A stretch of 64,000 bases of DNA, taken from GCA-2706205 sp964215955 (lineage in GTDB: Bacteria > Bdellovibrionota > Bacteriovoracia > Bacteriovoracales > Bacteriovoracaceae). The stretch spans positions 20,423-84,422 of the forward strand of contig CAXPDR010000015.1 in NCBI GenBank assembly GCA_964215955.1, written 5' to 3'. This document shows, in pieces, positions 49,507-59,016 of this stretch (positions within the stretch are counted from its first letter, which is position 1; every line of letters starts with the position of its first letter). A program made the translations under genes and the position numbers. The notes under the pieces are model-generated. The model did no database searches. It was not told where the DNA came from and saw only the letters and a program-made list of their open reading frames with translations.

Positions 49507-51003
49507 ATGTGTGGTATTGTTGGAATAATTGGTACCCCCCATGCTGCTAAGGAAAGCTATTTGGGACTTTTAATGCTTCAGCATCGAGGGCAAGATTCAG
49601 CAGGCATAATATCTTTTCAAAATAAATCTAAAAGTTTTCACTATGAAAAAAACCTAGGACATATAAAAGAAGCCCTCCCAGAGGATTGTCTAAAATATCT
49701 TAAAGGTGAAACAGCGATTGCCCATACTCGCTATTCTACTATAGGAAAAATTCGAAAAGAAGAAGTACAACCTATGCTAATGAACTACCCTTATGGATTA
49801 GCAATGGCACATAATGGAAATCTGGTAAATTCAGAAACCATAAAAAAAGAACTTTTAGAAAAGAATAGAAGAATTTCTCTCTCTCATAATGACTTAGAAG
49901 TCATGATGAATTTACTTGCTGATAAATTGGCACAGACAGAAAATGATTTGACCTTTGAGATTATTATTCAAGCTGTTCAGACAATTAATAATAAACTAAA
50001 AGGCGGATTCAGTTCGGTTACAATCATAGCTGACCATGGTCTCCTTGCCTTTAAGGACTCAAAGGCTATTCGCCCTCTAGTATGGGGTAGAAGAAAATTA
50101 ACGACTGAAGAAAAAGAATTTTCCAAAAACGATTTTGCCTATGCCGTTGCTTCTGAATCAAAATCTTTAGAATTCTTAGGTTATGAAAACATAAACGAAC
50201 TAAAGCAAGGAGAGCTTTTATTTATTACCAAGGAAGGTAAAATTTATCAGCATCAATTAGAACCTAAAGAAGCTAGACCTTGTATGTTCGAATGGATTTA
50301 CTTTGCCAATGCCGATTCTACAATCTGGAATCAAAATGTTTATCAAACAAGACTCAATCTAGGAAAGATTTTAGGAGAGCAAATTTTAAACGATAATGAA
50401 GACTTTGATATCGTCGTACCTGTACCAGATACTTCGAGACCGAGTGCTATTACCTTAAGTGAAAAATTAAAAATTCCATACAGAGAAGTTCTTATAAAAA
50501 ACAGATACGCACAGAGAACATTTATTTTAAACTCACAAAAAGATAGAGAAAAAGCCGTCCAATTAAAAATGTCTGTAGTTAAAGAAGAGATAAATGGAAA
50601 ACATGTATTATTAGTGGATGACAGTATTGTCAGAGGAACGACATCAAAAAGAATTATAAAAGTTTTAAAAGATGCTGGTGCAAGAAAGGTTTCAATAATT
50701 TCAACCTGCCCACCTATAAAACACCCTTGTTTTTATGGCATAGACTTCCCAAGTAAAGAAGAACTCATTGCTCATGACAAAGGATTTCATGATATAGCTA
50801 TAGCAATCGGAGCTCATAAGGTTATCTACCCTACAAGAGAAAACTTTTTGAAAGCATTCAAAAAATTTAAAACATGTGATGCATGCATTAGTGGTGATTA
50901 CCCTATAGATATAAGTACAAGAGATAATTTGATTGAATCAAGGATTAGAGATGAAGAATCTGATATACCAAGGATCAGTAAAGAACATATTTACCCATGG
51001 TGA
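49507..51003 (+). CDS. purF: Amidophosphoribosyltransferase
   Basis: First step of purine synthesis. The Ntn glutaminase begins MCGIVGIIG, with Cys2 as nucleophile after Met removal. HTRYSTIGKIR and NGNLVNSETI lie in the glutaminase domain. The PRTase domain has VLLVDDSIVRGTTSKRIIKV for PRPP. STCPPIKHPCFYGIDFPS follows, and Cys residues in the C-terminal region (FKTCDACISGDYP) could ligate an iron-sulfur cluster as in the Bacillus-type enzyme. 498 residues. AAGGAA precedes the ATG. It overlaps purCD by about 53 nt, unusually long for this operon. Confidence 0.97.
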   Translation: MCGIVGIIGTPHAAKESYLGLLMLQHRGQDSAGIISFQNKSKSFHYEKNLGHIKEALPEDCLKYLKGETAIAHTRYSTIGKIRKEEVQPMLMNYPYGLAMAHNGNLVNSETIKKELLEKNRRISLSHNDLEVMMNLLADKLAQTENDLTFEIIIQAVQTINNKLKGGFSSVTIIADHGLLAFKDSKAIRPLVWGRRKLTTEEKEFSKNDFAYAVASESKSLEFLGYENINELKQGELLFITKEGKIYQHQLEPKEARPCMFEWIYFANADSTIWNQNVYQTRLNLGKILGEQILNDNEDFDIVVPVPDTSRPSAITLSEKLKIPYREVLIKNRYAQRTFILNSQKDREKAVQLKMSVVKEEINGKHVLLVDDSIVRGTTSKRIIKVLKDAGARKVSIISTCPPIKHPCFYGIDFPSKEELIAHDKGFHDIAIAIGAHKVIYPTRENFLKAFKKFKTCDACISGDYPIDISTRDNLIESRIRDEESDIPRISKEHIYPW

Positions 51004-53209
51004 GGGCCTGGAGTTCGAATTTACCAATTATTACTCTATTTATGACTGGGGACATATGCCCGATCAAATCCCAAGAAAAGGGGAAAATTTAGCAAAAATA
51101 ACCTCTAAGGTTTTTGAGAAACTTCAATCCCCACAGACCTACCAAAAATTAAATAGGCCCTTTTTCTTAGCTCCTAAAACTTTTAATGAAATTAAATCAA
51201 CCCATTCTTTTAAAAACCTTATTAAAGATGGTGCAAAAACCCATTTTATTAAATACAAAACACCAAATTCTATAATTGTAAAACCTGTTCAAATTATAAA
51301 ACCAAGTTTTAAATTTAACGAATATGATTACTCAAACTACCATGAAGGGCTAGAACAAACATTAATTCCACTAGAAGTTGTATTCCGATTTGGAGCTCCT
51401 CAAGGTTCAAGTTATTTAAAAAGAAACACCAAAGTTTTGCCTGATACATATTTTGAAAATATAATAATTGAATTTTATACTAAGCTAGAACCAAGAGATA
51501 GACTCCTCACCTACTCGGAAGCTCAAAAGATTTCTAAACTAACAGATCCTGAGCTACAAGATCTTATAGACCAAACAAAGATTTTTGCCCTTGTATTACA
51601 AAATATATTTACAGAAAAGGGTTTCACTTTATGGGATGGAAAGTTTGAATTTGCAACAGGTAAAAATAAAAATAATCGTAGGGAGATTATGCTTGTTGAT
51701 TCTATCGGGCCAGATGAATTAAGAATAAATTACGGAGACTTTCCTTACTCTAAAGAGTTTTTGAGACAGCAATATAGTGAAAGTCTCTGGGCTAAGAACT
51801 TCAAAAAAGAGAACTCAAGAGATTTAGCCCCTGGAGCGCTAAATCAAACGCAGCTTTCAACTGCCTCTATGATCTATGAGGATTTAAGTAGTGTATTTGA
51901 TGATGGTGAATTCAAAATTTCTCCTTTAATAGCAAAACAAATCGCAACTTTTCCTAAGCATATAGTTATTTTTGGAAAAGGTGGACGAGAACATGCAATC
52001 AGTGAACACCTTTCCCAAAACCCTTTGGTTCAACAAATAACAGTGATTCCAGGTAACCCCGGTATGCAAAACCAAAAGGTTAAGTGCCAAAACTTGTTAT
52101 TTGAACAATATGTAGAATTTTGCCAATTAAACAATGTTAATTTTACAATAATTGGACCTGAAGACTTGGTTGAAAAAGGCTTATCCAACCAATTAGAAAA
52201 AAATAATATACCATGTATGGCACCATCACAAGAGGCTGGAAAGTTAGAAACTTCTAAAGCATTTGCTAAAGATTTAATGGCAAAATATGGAATACCAACT
52301 GCTTCATACAAGACTTTTAAAAACAGCCAGGAGGCAATCGAATTTATAAACACCCATACATCAAATGAATTTGTTGTAAAACTAAGTGCTTTGGCAGGTG
52401 GAAAAGGTGTTATCCTTTGCCAGACAAAATCAGAGGCCATAGATGCTATAAAAACTCTGGCTCCCCAAAATCAAGAGCTTGTAATTGAAGAGTATTTAAA
52501 TGGACCGGAGGTCAGTTATTTTGCCCTGTGTATGGAAAGTGAATACAAAACACTAGGTACCGCATGTGATTATAAAAGATTACTAGATGAAAACAAAGGA
52601 CCTAATACAGGAGGCATGGGATGCTATTCCCCCGCCCATTGGTTAACAAATGATGAAATAACAGAAATTGAAAACTCCGTTTTAAAGCCGACTTTAAAAG
52701 CACTTCATGGAGAAGATATATTTTTTAAAGGAGTTTTGTTCATCGGTTTGATGATGACAAAAGATGGACCCAAGGTTTTAGAATATAATATTCGATTTGG
52801 GGATCCAGAAACCCAGACAATTCTTCCCAGACTCAACTCCTCCCTCCTTCCTTTAGTTGAAGCCATTGCATTTGAAGATATGGAACAATTTAAAAATTCT
52901 TCAATTCAGACAAGTGAAGACTTAGGAATTCATATTGTAAAGGCTGCCAAAGGTTATCCTGGAAATTTAGGACAAGTTATTGAGGCTGGTAAGCCAATTG
53001 AACATGTGCAAGACCTCCCTAAGAATACAAAAGTATTTTATGCTGGTATTGACTGCCAGGATAATAAACTCATTACGGCAGGTGGTAGAGTTTTAGGCTT
53101 TACCACTTTGACCAAGAACCTTGAGTCTTTAGTTAATGATGGTTACCAAGCGATAAACTCTATTAAATTTTCTGGTGAACAATATAGAAAGGATATTGGG
53201 AAATGGTAA
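50951..53209 (+). CDS. purCD: Fused SAICAR synthetase - GAR synthetase (PurC-PurD)
   Basis: A 752-residue two-enzyme protein. Residues 1-325 are PurC: MKNLIYQGSVKNIF, YYSIYDWGHMPDQIPRKGE, RFGAPQGSSYLKR, WDGKFEFATG and DSIGPDELR. Residues about 336-752 are PurD: KHIVIFGKGGREHAISEHLS, SALAGGKGVILC, NTGGMGCYSPAHW and FGDPETQTILPRL. Both halves have their catalytic motifs, so both reactions (CAIR to SAICAR; PRA to GAR) should occur. The ATG at 50951 lies inside purF; the frame's ATG at 50933 is less well placed. PurC and PurD are separate in most bacteria. Confidence 0.94.
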   Translation: MKNLIYQGSVKNIFTHGEGLEFEFTNYYSIYDWGHMPDQIPRKGENLAKITSKVFEKLQSPQTYQKLNRPFFLAPKTFNEIKSTHSFKNLIKDGAKTHFIKYKTPNSIIVKPVQIIKPSFKFNEYDYSNYHEGLEQTLIPLEVVFRFGAPQGSSYLKRNTKVLPDTYFENIIIEFYTKLEPRDRLLTYSEAQKISKLTDPELQDLIDQTKIFALVLQNIFTEKGFTLWDGKFEFATGKNKNNRREIMLVDSIGPDELRINYGDFPYSKEFLRQQYSESLWAKNFKKENSRDLAPGALNQTQLSTASMIYEDLSSVFDDGEFKISPLIAKQIATFPKHIVIFGKGGREHAISEHLSQNPLVQQITVIPGNPGMQNQKVKCQNLLFEQYVEFCQLNNVNFTIIGPEDLVEKGLSNQLEKNNIPCMAPSQEAGKLETSKAFAKDLMAKYGIPTASYKTFKNSQEAIEFINTHTSNEFVVKLSALAGGKGVILCQTKSEAIDAIKTLAPQNQELVIEEYLNGPEVSYFALCMESEYKTLGTACDYKRLLDENKGPNTGGMGCYSPAHWLTNDEITEIENSVLKPTLKALHGEDIFFKGVLFIGLMMTKDGPKVLEYNIRFGDPETQTILPRLNSSLLPLVEAIAFEDMEQFKNSSIQTSEDLGIHIVKAAKGYPGNLGQVIEAGKPIEHVQDLPKNTKVFYAGIDCQDNKLITAGGRVLGFTTLTKNLESLVNDGYQAINSIKFSGEQYRKDIGKW

Positions 53210-53814
53210 ACGCAGTGATAATGGCCAGTGGGAATGGCTCAAATGCAATTGAATTAATTAAACTTGAAAAAGAATTAGATAATATAAATTTTAAATTTAT
53301 TATTACAGATAACAAAGATGCAGGAATAATTAACAAAGGAAAGAGCCTTAAAAAAGATGTATTTTTATTTGAAAATAAAAATAACAAATTAGAGCATGAA
53401 GAAAAAATACTAAATAAGTTAAAGTCTGAAAACATCGAATGGATTTTTCTAGCAGGCTATATGAGGATATTAAGTTCGGATTTTATTAATCATTTTTATG
53501 ATGATGACTTAGACCAAGCAAAAATAATAAATATCCATCCCTCTCTCTTACCTGACTTCAAAGGTAAAGATGCCTACGAACAAGCTTTTAAGGCCAAAGT
53601 TAATAATTCAGGAGTTTCAATTCATTTTGTTGATGCTGGCATTGATACCGGAAAAATTATTACTCAAAAAGAATTTCCTCTTATCAAAGGTGAAAGTCTA
53701 GAAAACTTTAAAAAAAGAGGTTTAAAACTCGAACATGATCTCTACCCAAAAGTAGTTAAGAACATTGATAAATTTATCGAAACAAAATGCAAAGAGGATA
53801 TTTATGAGATTTGA
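53203..53814 (+). CDS. purN: Phosphoribosylglycinamide formyltransferase
   Basis: Formyl-THF-dependent GAR transformylase. The catalytic Asn-His pair is in INIHPSLLPDFKGKDAYEQA and the Asp in GVSIHFVDAGIDTGKIITQK. The N-terminal AVIMASGNGSNAIELI binds the phosphate. 203 residues, normal length. It starts within the purCD stop region and overlaps purL by 11 nt. Lys- and Asn-rich insertions in the middle reflect the AT-rich genome. Confidence 0.96.
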   Translation: MVNAVIMASGNGSNAIELIKLEKELDNINFKFIITDNKDAGIINKGKSLKKDVFLFENKNNKLEHEEKILNKLKSENIEWIFLAGYMRILSSDFINHFYDDDLDQAKIINIHPSLLPDFKGKDAYEQAFKAKVNNSGVSIHFVDAGIDTGKIITQKEFPLIKGESLENFKKRGLKLEHDLYPKVVKNIDKFIETKCKEDIYEI

Positions 53815-56782
53815 TATCTACCCGATTCTTCAAAGTAATCAAGATATTGTAAAAACAGTAAAAGAAATTAAAAATATTAAACTAGATCGTATTTATAAAA
53901 TAAAAACATACTGGATTGAATCAGAAAGCCTATCAGATGATGAAAGAGAGAAGGTAGAAATGCTTTTGAGAAATCCTATTGATGAAAGGCTTTTATATAA
54001 AGAATTAAACCTAAATGAATTAGACTTTAATTATTGTGCCCAAGTAAGTTTTCGTCCGGGGGTAACAGATAACAGTGCCAGAGCTGCCCTTGAAGCCATC
54101 GAAGATATTATACCTAATAAAAAGTTTAAAGTAGCAACTGGTGAATTATATTTTATTAAATCGGGTCTAAACTTTGAAGTAGTCAAAAATGAATTGGGTT
54201 CTTTTTTTGGAAACAGCCTCATTCAACGAACAGACTTTTATCAAAAGTTTCAATTAGAGGATTACATTCCATCTCCTAATTTTCCTGACGTAAATTTGTT
54301 TCCCAAAAACGTTGAAACAATTGATCTAAATATCGATAATTCAGAGTTAGAAGAACTAAGTAGAAAAAATCTATGGGCTTTAAGTCTTGAAGAGTTAAAG
54401 GTCATTAAAGATTATTACCAAGAACAGAATACGATAAGCCTAAGACAAGGAATCGGACTTCCTAAGGAACCAACAGATATTGAAATGGAAGTATTAGCTC
54501 AAACTTGGTCAGAGCACTGTAAGCATAAAATCTTTAGTGCAAATATCAATTACCGGGAAGATGATAAAGTTAAAATAAAACTCGGAAATAATAAGGTCGA
54601 TGGAATTTTTAAAAATTTCATTCGCCAAGGCACTATTGATGTCAAAGAAAAGTTTGAAATTGACTGGCTTGTTTCAGTCTTTACGGATAATGCTGGAATC
54701 GTTCGCTTTGATAAAGAAATTGACCACTGTTTAAAGGTTGAAACTCATAATTCGCCATCTGCACTTGATCCTTATGGTGGAGCCCTTACAGGTATATTAG
54801 GAGTAAATCGAGATATACTAGGTTGTGGTATCGGTGCCAAACCAATAGCAAATACGAATGTTTTATGCTTTGCTCCTCCTCATTATGATAAGGCAGTATT
54901 AGATCAATTACCTAAAAAGTTAAAACATCCTAAAACTATTTTACGAGGTGTACATAAAGGAATAGAAGACGGAGGTAACAAAAGTGGAATTCCTACCGTT
55001 AATGGAGCTATTCATTTTCACGATAACTATGCAGGAAAGCCATTAGTCTATTGCGGAACATTGGGTGTTCTACCTCAAAAAATAAATGGACATGACACTC
55101 ATTTAAAAAGGCATCGTGCAGGAGATAAAATTGTCATATGTGGTGGAAGTGTTGGCGCTGATGGCATCCACGGTGCAACTTTTAGTTCACTAGAGCTAGA
55201 CGACAATGCCCCAAGTACTGCAGTTCAGATAGGTGACCCATTCACTCAAAAAAGACTTACTGATTTTCAGATGGAAGCACGAGATAGAAACTTATATAAC
55301 AGTATTACAGATAATGGAGCCGGTGGTTTAAGTAGTTCAGTTGGAGAAATGGCCGAGCACACAAATGGAGCATATATAGACCTATCAAAAGTTCCATTAA
55401 AATATCCTGGATTATCTCCATATGAAATTGTCATTTCAGAATCACAAGAAAGGATGACCTACTCCGTTCCCAAGGAGAAGCTTGAAGAATTTTTAAATTT
55501 GGCCAATAAGCGAAAATGTAATCCTGCCGTAATAGGAGAATTTACAGATACAGGACGCTTTGAAATTTTTGATGATAATATTTTGCTATCGGCCTTAGAT
55601 CTTACTTTCCTGCATGAAGGTTTACCGTCAATGGACCTTGATGCTCACTTCAAGGAGATCAAGACAGAAAGGCCTTGGCATGGAAAAGTTGAAAAAAACT
55701 ATATTGGAAATTTAGAAGATAGTATCAAATACGTCTTAACTTCACCCAATATACAAAGTAAAAAATCCCTAGTTGCGCAATTTGACCAAGAAGTACAAGG
55801 CTCTACCATTACTAAACCCTTTGTTGAAGGGACTCTTCATGGACCATCAGATGGTGCAGTTATCTGGAATAAAATTCATGGAGGAGCCCAAGACAGTGGA
55901 GTTTGTCTTTCCTCAGGTCTTGCTCCGCAGGTTTCTCATATTGACACCTATCTTATGACCCAATATTCAATAGATGAAGCCATCAGAAATGCCGTTGCTT
56001 GTGGCGCAAATCCAAGCTTCATGGCCTTGTGTGATAATTATTGTTGGCCGGATCCAATTGAGTCAAAAAAGAATCCAGATGGAAGCTTTAAGCTAGCTCA
56101 GCTCTATAGATCGGCCTATGCACTTTACGAGACCGCCATGGAATACGGTACTCCATTTATAAGTGGAAAAGACTCCATGAAAAATGACTTTATTGGAGAG
56201 GCTCCAAATGGTGAAGATATAAAAATAAGTGTTCCACCTACTCTTCTCGTTACTTGTATTGCCAAGGTTGATGATGTAAATAAAGTTATTAGCTCTCAGT
56301 TCCAAAAAGCAGGACATTTTGTTTATTATTTAGGCCCAAATGATTTTAATGAACAATACTTTTCGACATTATCACCAGAAATAAAAGAACTTCCTCAAAT
56401 AAATCTTAAAGAAAATAAAAGAAGATTTCATTTAGTTCATGAGCTCATAAAAGATCAATTGATTGAATCCATCCATGATGTTTCTGATGGTGGGGTTATC
56501 ACGGCCATAATTGAATCAACTTTTTCCCATAATTTAGGTTTTAAATTTGATAAAGCTTATTTAAAGCCAAGCGAAAATAAATATGCCTTATTTTTCAATG
56601 AACTTTCTGGTGGATTTATAATCAGTGTAAAATCCGAAAACAAAGACTGTTTTGAAAAAATGACATTTGGTGATGCAAGACTCCTTGGAACAGTTGACAG
56701 CTCAGGTTCAATTGATATTTCCGGAGAACTTTTCATAAAGACTAATGATCTCTTTCAAATCTGGAGTAGAAATGACTATTAA
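53804..56782 (+). CDS. purL: Phosphoribosylformylglycinamidine synthase, synthetase subunit
   Basis: The ATG at 53804 (GAGG 6 nt upstream) is preferred over the frame's earlier start inside purN, giving 992 residues. The N-terminal 150 residues correspond to the PurS-like domain of large PurL. The double AIRS-type core follows: TWSEHCKHKIF, VETHNSPSALDPYGGALTGI, GGGxx-like GGSVGADGIHGATFSS, DNGAGGLSSSVGEMAE and GKDSMKND. The C-terminal glutaminase of large PurL is missing and is supplied by the separate purQ that follows. The size is thus between small PurL (about 720) and fused PurL (about 1290). Confidence 0.95.
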   Translation: MRFDIYPILQSNQDIVKTVKEIKNIKLDRIYKIKTYWIESESLSDDEREKVEMLLRNPIDERLLYKELNLNELDFNYCAQVSFRPGVTDNSARAALEAIEDIIPNKKFKVATGELYFIKSGLNFEVVKNELGSFFGNSLIQRTDFYQKFQLEDYIPSPNFPDVNLFPKNVETIDLNIDNSELEELSRKNLWALSLEELKVIKDYYQEQNTISLRQGIGLPKEPTDIEMEVLAQTWSEHCKHKIFSANINYREDDKVKIKLGNNKVDGIFKNFIRQGTIDVKEKFEIDWLVSVFTDNAGIVRFDKEIDHCLKVETHNSPSALDPYGGALTGILGVNRDILGCGIGAKPIANTNVLCFAPPHYDKAVLDQLPKKLKHPKTILRGVHKGIEDGGNKSGIPTVNGAIHFHDNYAGKPLVYCGTLGVLPQKINGHDTHLKRHRAGDKIVICGGSVGADGIHGATFSSLELDDNAPSTAVQIGDPFTQKRLTDFQMEARDRNLYNSITDNGAGGLSSSVGEMAEHTNGAYIDLSKVPLKYPGLSPYEIVISESQERMTYSVPKEKLEEFLNLANKRKCNPAVIGEFTDTGRFEIFDDNILLSALDLTFLHEGLPSMDLDAHFKEIKTERPWHGKVEKNYIGNLEDSIKYVLTSPNIQSKKSLVAQFDQEVQGSTITKPFVEGTLHGPSDGAVIWNKIHGGAQDSGVCLSSGLAPQVSHIDTYLMTQYSIDEAIRNAVACGANPSFMALCDNYCWPDPIESKKNPDGSFKLAQLYRSAYALYETAMEYGTPFISGKDSMKNDFIGEAPNGEDIKISVPPTLLVTCIAKVDDVNKVISSQFQKAGHFVYYLGPNDFNEQYFSTLSPEIKELPQINLKENKRRFHLVHELIKDQLIESIHDVSDGGVITAIIESTFSHNLGFKFDKAYLKPSENKYALFFNELSGGFIISVKSENKDCFEKMTFGDARLLGTVDSSGSIDISGELFIKTNDLFQIWSRNDY

Positions 56783-57476
56783 TGTATTAGTTTTAACAGG
56801 GCATGGTATTAATTGCGAACAAGAAACAGCTCATGCTTTTCAGTTGGCCGGAGCAATCCCTTATATTATGCATATAGATGATTTTTTATCTTTAGAGAGT
56901 TTTGATAAATTCAAAATTATCGCTTTTCCTGGTGGTTTTAGTTTTGGTGATGAAATAAGGTCGGGAAAAATTATCGCAGAAAAGATCAAATCAAAACAAA
57001 AAGATAATCTGGAAAAATTTATTAATAAAGGATTTCCTGTTATTGGTATTTGTAATGGTTTTCAAATTCTTACAGAATTAGGTATTTTTAAAGACCGAGG
57101 AAATTTCTCTTTAGCGGAGAATAGTCATCACGAGTTTATCAACTCTTGGGTAAAATTAACTTTAAACGATCCAAGTTCCTTTTGGTTTAAAGACATACAT
57201 GAAGATCTTTATATGCCAATAAGACACAAAGAAGGTCGTATAACAGGTGAGATTGAAAGTCTCAAATCAACTCTTATTTATAAGGACAGTATTAATGGCT
57301 CTTTAAAAAATATTGCAGGACTTACTAACTCAAAGGGAAATGTTCTTGGACTAATGCCTCACCCAGAGGCGGCTGTTTCTCCTTTAACGTTACCTAATCA
57401 AAAAAAGAAATCAAATCTTAATATAAAAATTTTTAAAAACGCAGTAGATTATGCAGGAGAATTGAATCATGTCTAA
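56772..57476 (+). CDS. purQ: FGAM synthase glutaminase subunit
   Basis: Class I glutaminase that feeds ammonia to PurL. Starts at the ATG at 56772 (GGAG upstream), 11 nt before the purL stop. VLVLTGHGINCEQETAHAFQ, the GGFSFGDEIRSG strand, IGICNGFQILTELG with the nucleophile Cys, and LMPHPEAAVSP with the catalytic His-Glu pair are present in 234 residues. Coupled to purL and purH by overlaps. Confidence 0.96.
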   Translation: MTINVLVLTGHGINCEQETAHAFQLAGAIPYIMHIDDFLSLESFDKFKIIAFPGGFSFGDEIRSGKIIAEKIKSKQKDNLEKFINKGFPVIGICNGFQILTELGIFKDRGNFSLAENSHHEFINSWVKLTLNDPSSFWFKDIHEDLYMPIRHKEGRITGEIESLKSTLIYKDSINGSLKNIAGLTNSKGNVLGLMPHPEAAVSPLTLPNQKKKSNLNIKIFKNAVDYAGELNHV

Positions 57477-59007
57477 AGCACTCGTAAGCGTAAGTGATAA
57501 AACTAATATTGTTGAAATTTGTAATTTTCTTCACAGTAAAGGAGTCGAGCTAATTTCAACAGGTGGCACAGCAAAGGTATTAACTGACAATGACATTCCA
57601 TTCACACCAATTGAAAAGATTACAGGGAATCCAGAAGCTTTCGCTGGCAGAATGAAAACCATTAGCTTTCAAATCGGTTCAGCACTTCTTTATCGTAGAG
57701 ATTCAAAAGAAGATATTGAACAGGCCAAAAGTTTAAGTATCCCTCAAATTGATTACGTTATTTGTAATCTTTATCCTTTTAAAGAAGTGGCACAAAAAAC
57801 AAATGAACTCTCTACTCGGATTGAAAATATTGATATCGGTGGGCCAACTATGATCCGAGCAGCTGCAAAAAACTATAAAACGGTTTCAGTTCTAACCTCA
57901 CCCAATCAATATGAAAAATTCATCCAGTGTTTCGATTCCATGAATGAAGAAAACCGATTTAAATTAGCTCTTGAAGCATTTAAAATGACCGCTGAGTATG
58001 ATCAATATATTTTAAATACGCTTGCAGGAGATGATGAAGCCACTATAGCTTCAACAGACAAAACTTCTTTAAGATATGGTGAAAATCCTCATCAAAAAGC
58101 TTGGATGATTCCTTGGAATAATACGCGAGAAATCGAAACTCTTGCAAATGCCCAAATTCTTGGTGGAAAAGAGCTTTCTTATAATAATCTTATTGATGCA
58201 GATGCAGGATGGAAATGTACTAGTGACCTAAACGCGCTTTTTAATGATAAATGTATTGTCACAATTATTAAGCATGCTAACCCTTGTGGTGTTGCCATGG
58301 CCGATAATAATATTTCAGCAATTGAAAAAGCTTGGGAATGTGATCCAATTAGTAGTTTTGGCTCTATCATTTCATTCAATAAGCCTTTAACTGAAGATGC
58401 AGCTCAATGGTTAAAAGACAAATTTGTGGAGGTTATTATCGCTCCTGAGTTTGAAAGTAATGCTCTTGAATTACTTAAGACAAAGAAAAATTTAAGATTA
58501 CTTAAAACTCCTTGTAAACAAGATCAATCTAAAGAGCAAATCGTAAAAAGTATTAATGGAGCCCTTCTAGTTCAAGAAGAAGACGAGCTAAATCGTTATG
58601 AGTACAAACCAGTAACAAATACTTTAATTCCTAAAACAAAGGAAGATTTAAAAACTTTCGGAATGATTGTTAATAAATACGTAAAAAGTAATTCTATTTC
58701 TCTAGTTGGAATGAAGGCTGGGGTGTTTCAACTCGCAGGAGCAGGTATGGGACAACCTAACCGACTAGACTCCTTAAAAATGTTAGCAGCACCTAGGGCA
58801 AAGGAACTTGATTATAAAATGGAAGATCTTATTCTAATATCAGATGCCTTTTTTCCTTTTAGAGATAGCATTGATGTGGCTCAAGAGGTTGGAGTTAAAA
58901 GTATTATTCAACCAGGTGGAAGCATTAGAGATGAAGAAGTCATTAGTGCATGTAATGAATTTAATATTGCGATGGAATTTACAGGAACAAGACATTTTAG
59001 ACATTAA
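57469..59007 (+). CDS. purH: Bifunctional AICAR transformylase / IMP cyclohydrolase
   Basis: Last two steps to IMP. The N-terminal MGS-like cyclohydrolase domain (ALVSVSDKTNIVEICNFL, LISTGGTAKVL, NIDIGGPTMIRAAAKNYK) is followed by the transformylase domain with LRYGENPHQKAW, IIKHANPCGVAMADN, AGVFQLAGAGMGQPNRLDS and SDAFFPFRDSIDVAQEVGVK. 512 residues, normal. It overlaps purQ by 8 nt and precedes purM by 9 nt. Confidence 0.97.
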   Translation: MSKALVSVSDKTNIVEICNFLHSKGVELISTGGTAKVLTDNDIPFTPIEKITGNPEAFAGRMKTISFQIGSALLYRRDSKEDIEQAKSLSIPQIDYVICNLYPFKEVAQKTNELSTRIENIDIGGPTMIRAAAKNYKTVSVLTSPNQYEKFIQCFDSMNEENRFKLALEAFKMTAEYDQYILNTLAGDDEATIASTDKTSLRYGENPHQKAWMIPWNNTREIETLANAQILGGKELSYNNLIDADAGWKCTSDLNALFNDKCIVTIIKHANPCGVAMADNNISAIEKAWECDPISSFGSIISFNKPLTEDAAQWLKDKFVEVIIAPEFESNALELLKTKKNLRLLKTPCKQDQSKEQIVKSINGALLVQEEDELNRYEYKPVTNTLIPKTKEDLKTFGMIVNKYVKSNSISLVGMKAGVFQLAGAGMGQPNRLDSLKMLAAPRAKELDYKMEDLILISDAFFPFRDSIDVAQEVGVKSIIQPGGSIRDEEVISACNEFNIAMEFTGTRHFRH

Positions 59008-59016
59008 GGAAAACAA

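Noticed and set aside
52030..52440. 136-residue minus-strand frame inside purCD
   Set aside because: It is antisense to the conserved PurD half and has no ribosome site or family signal.
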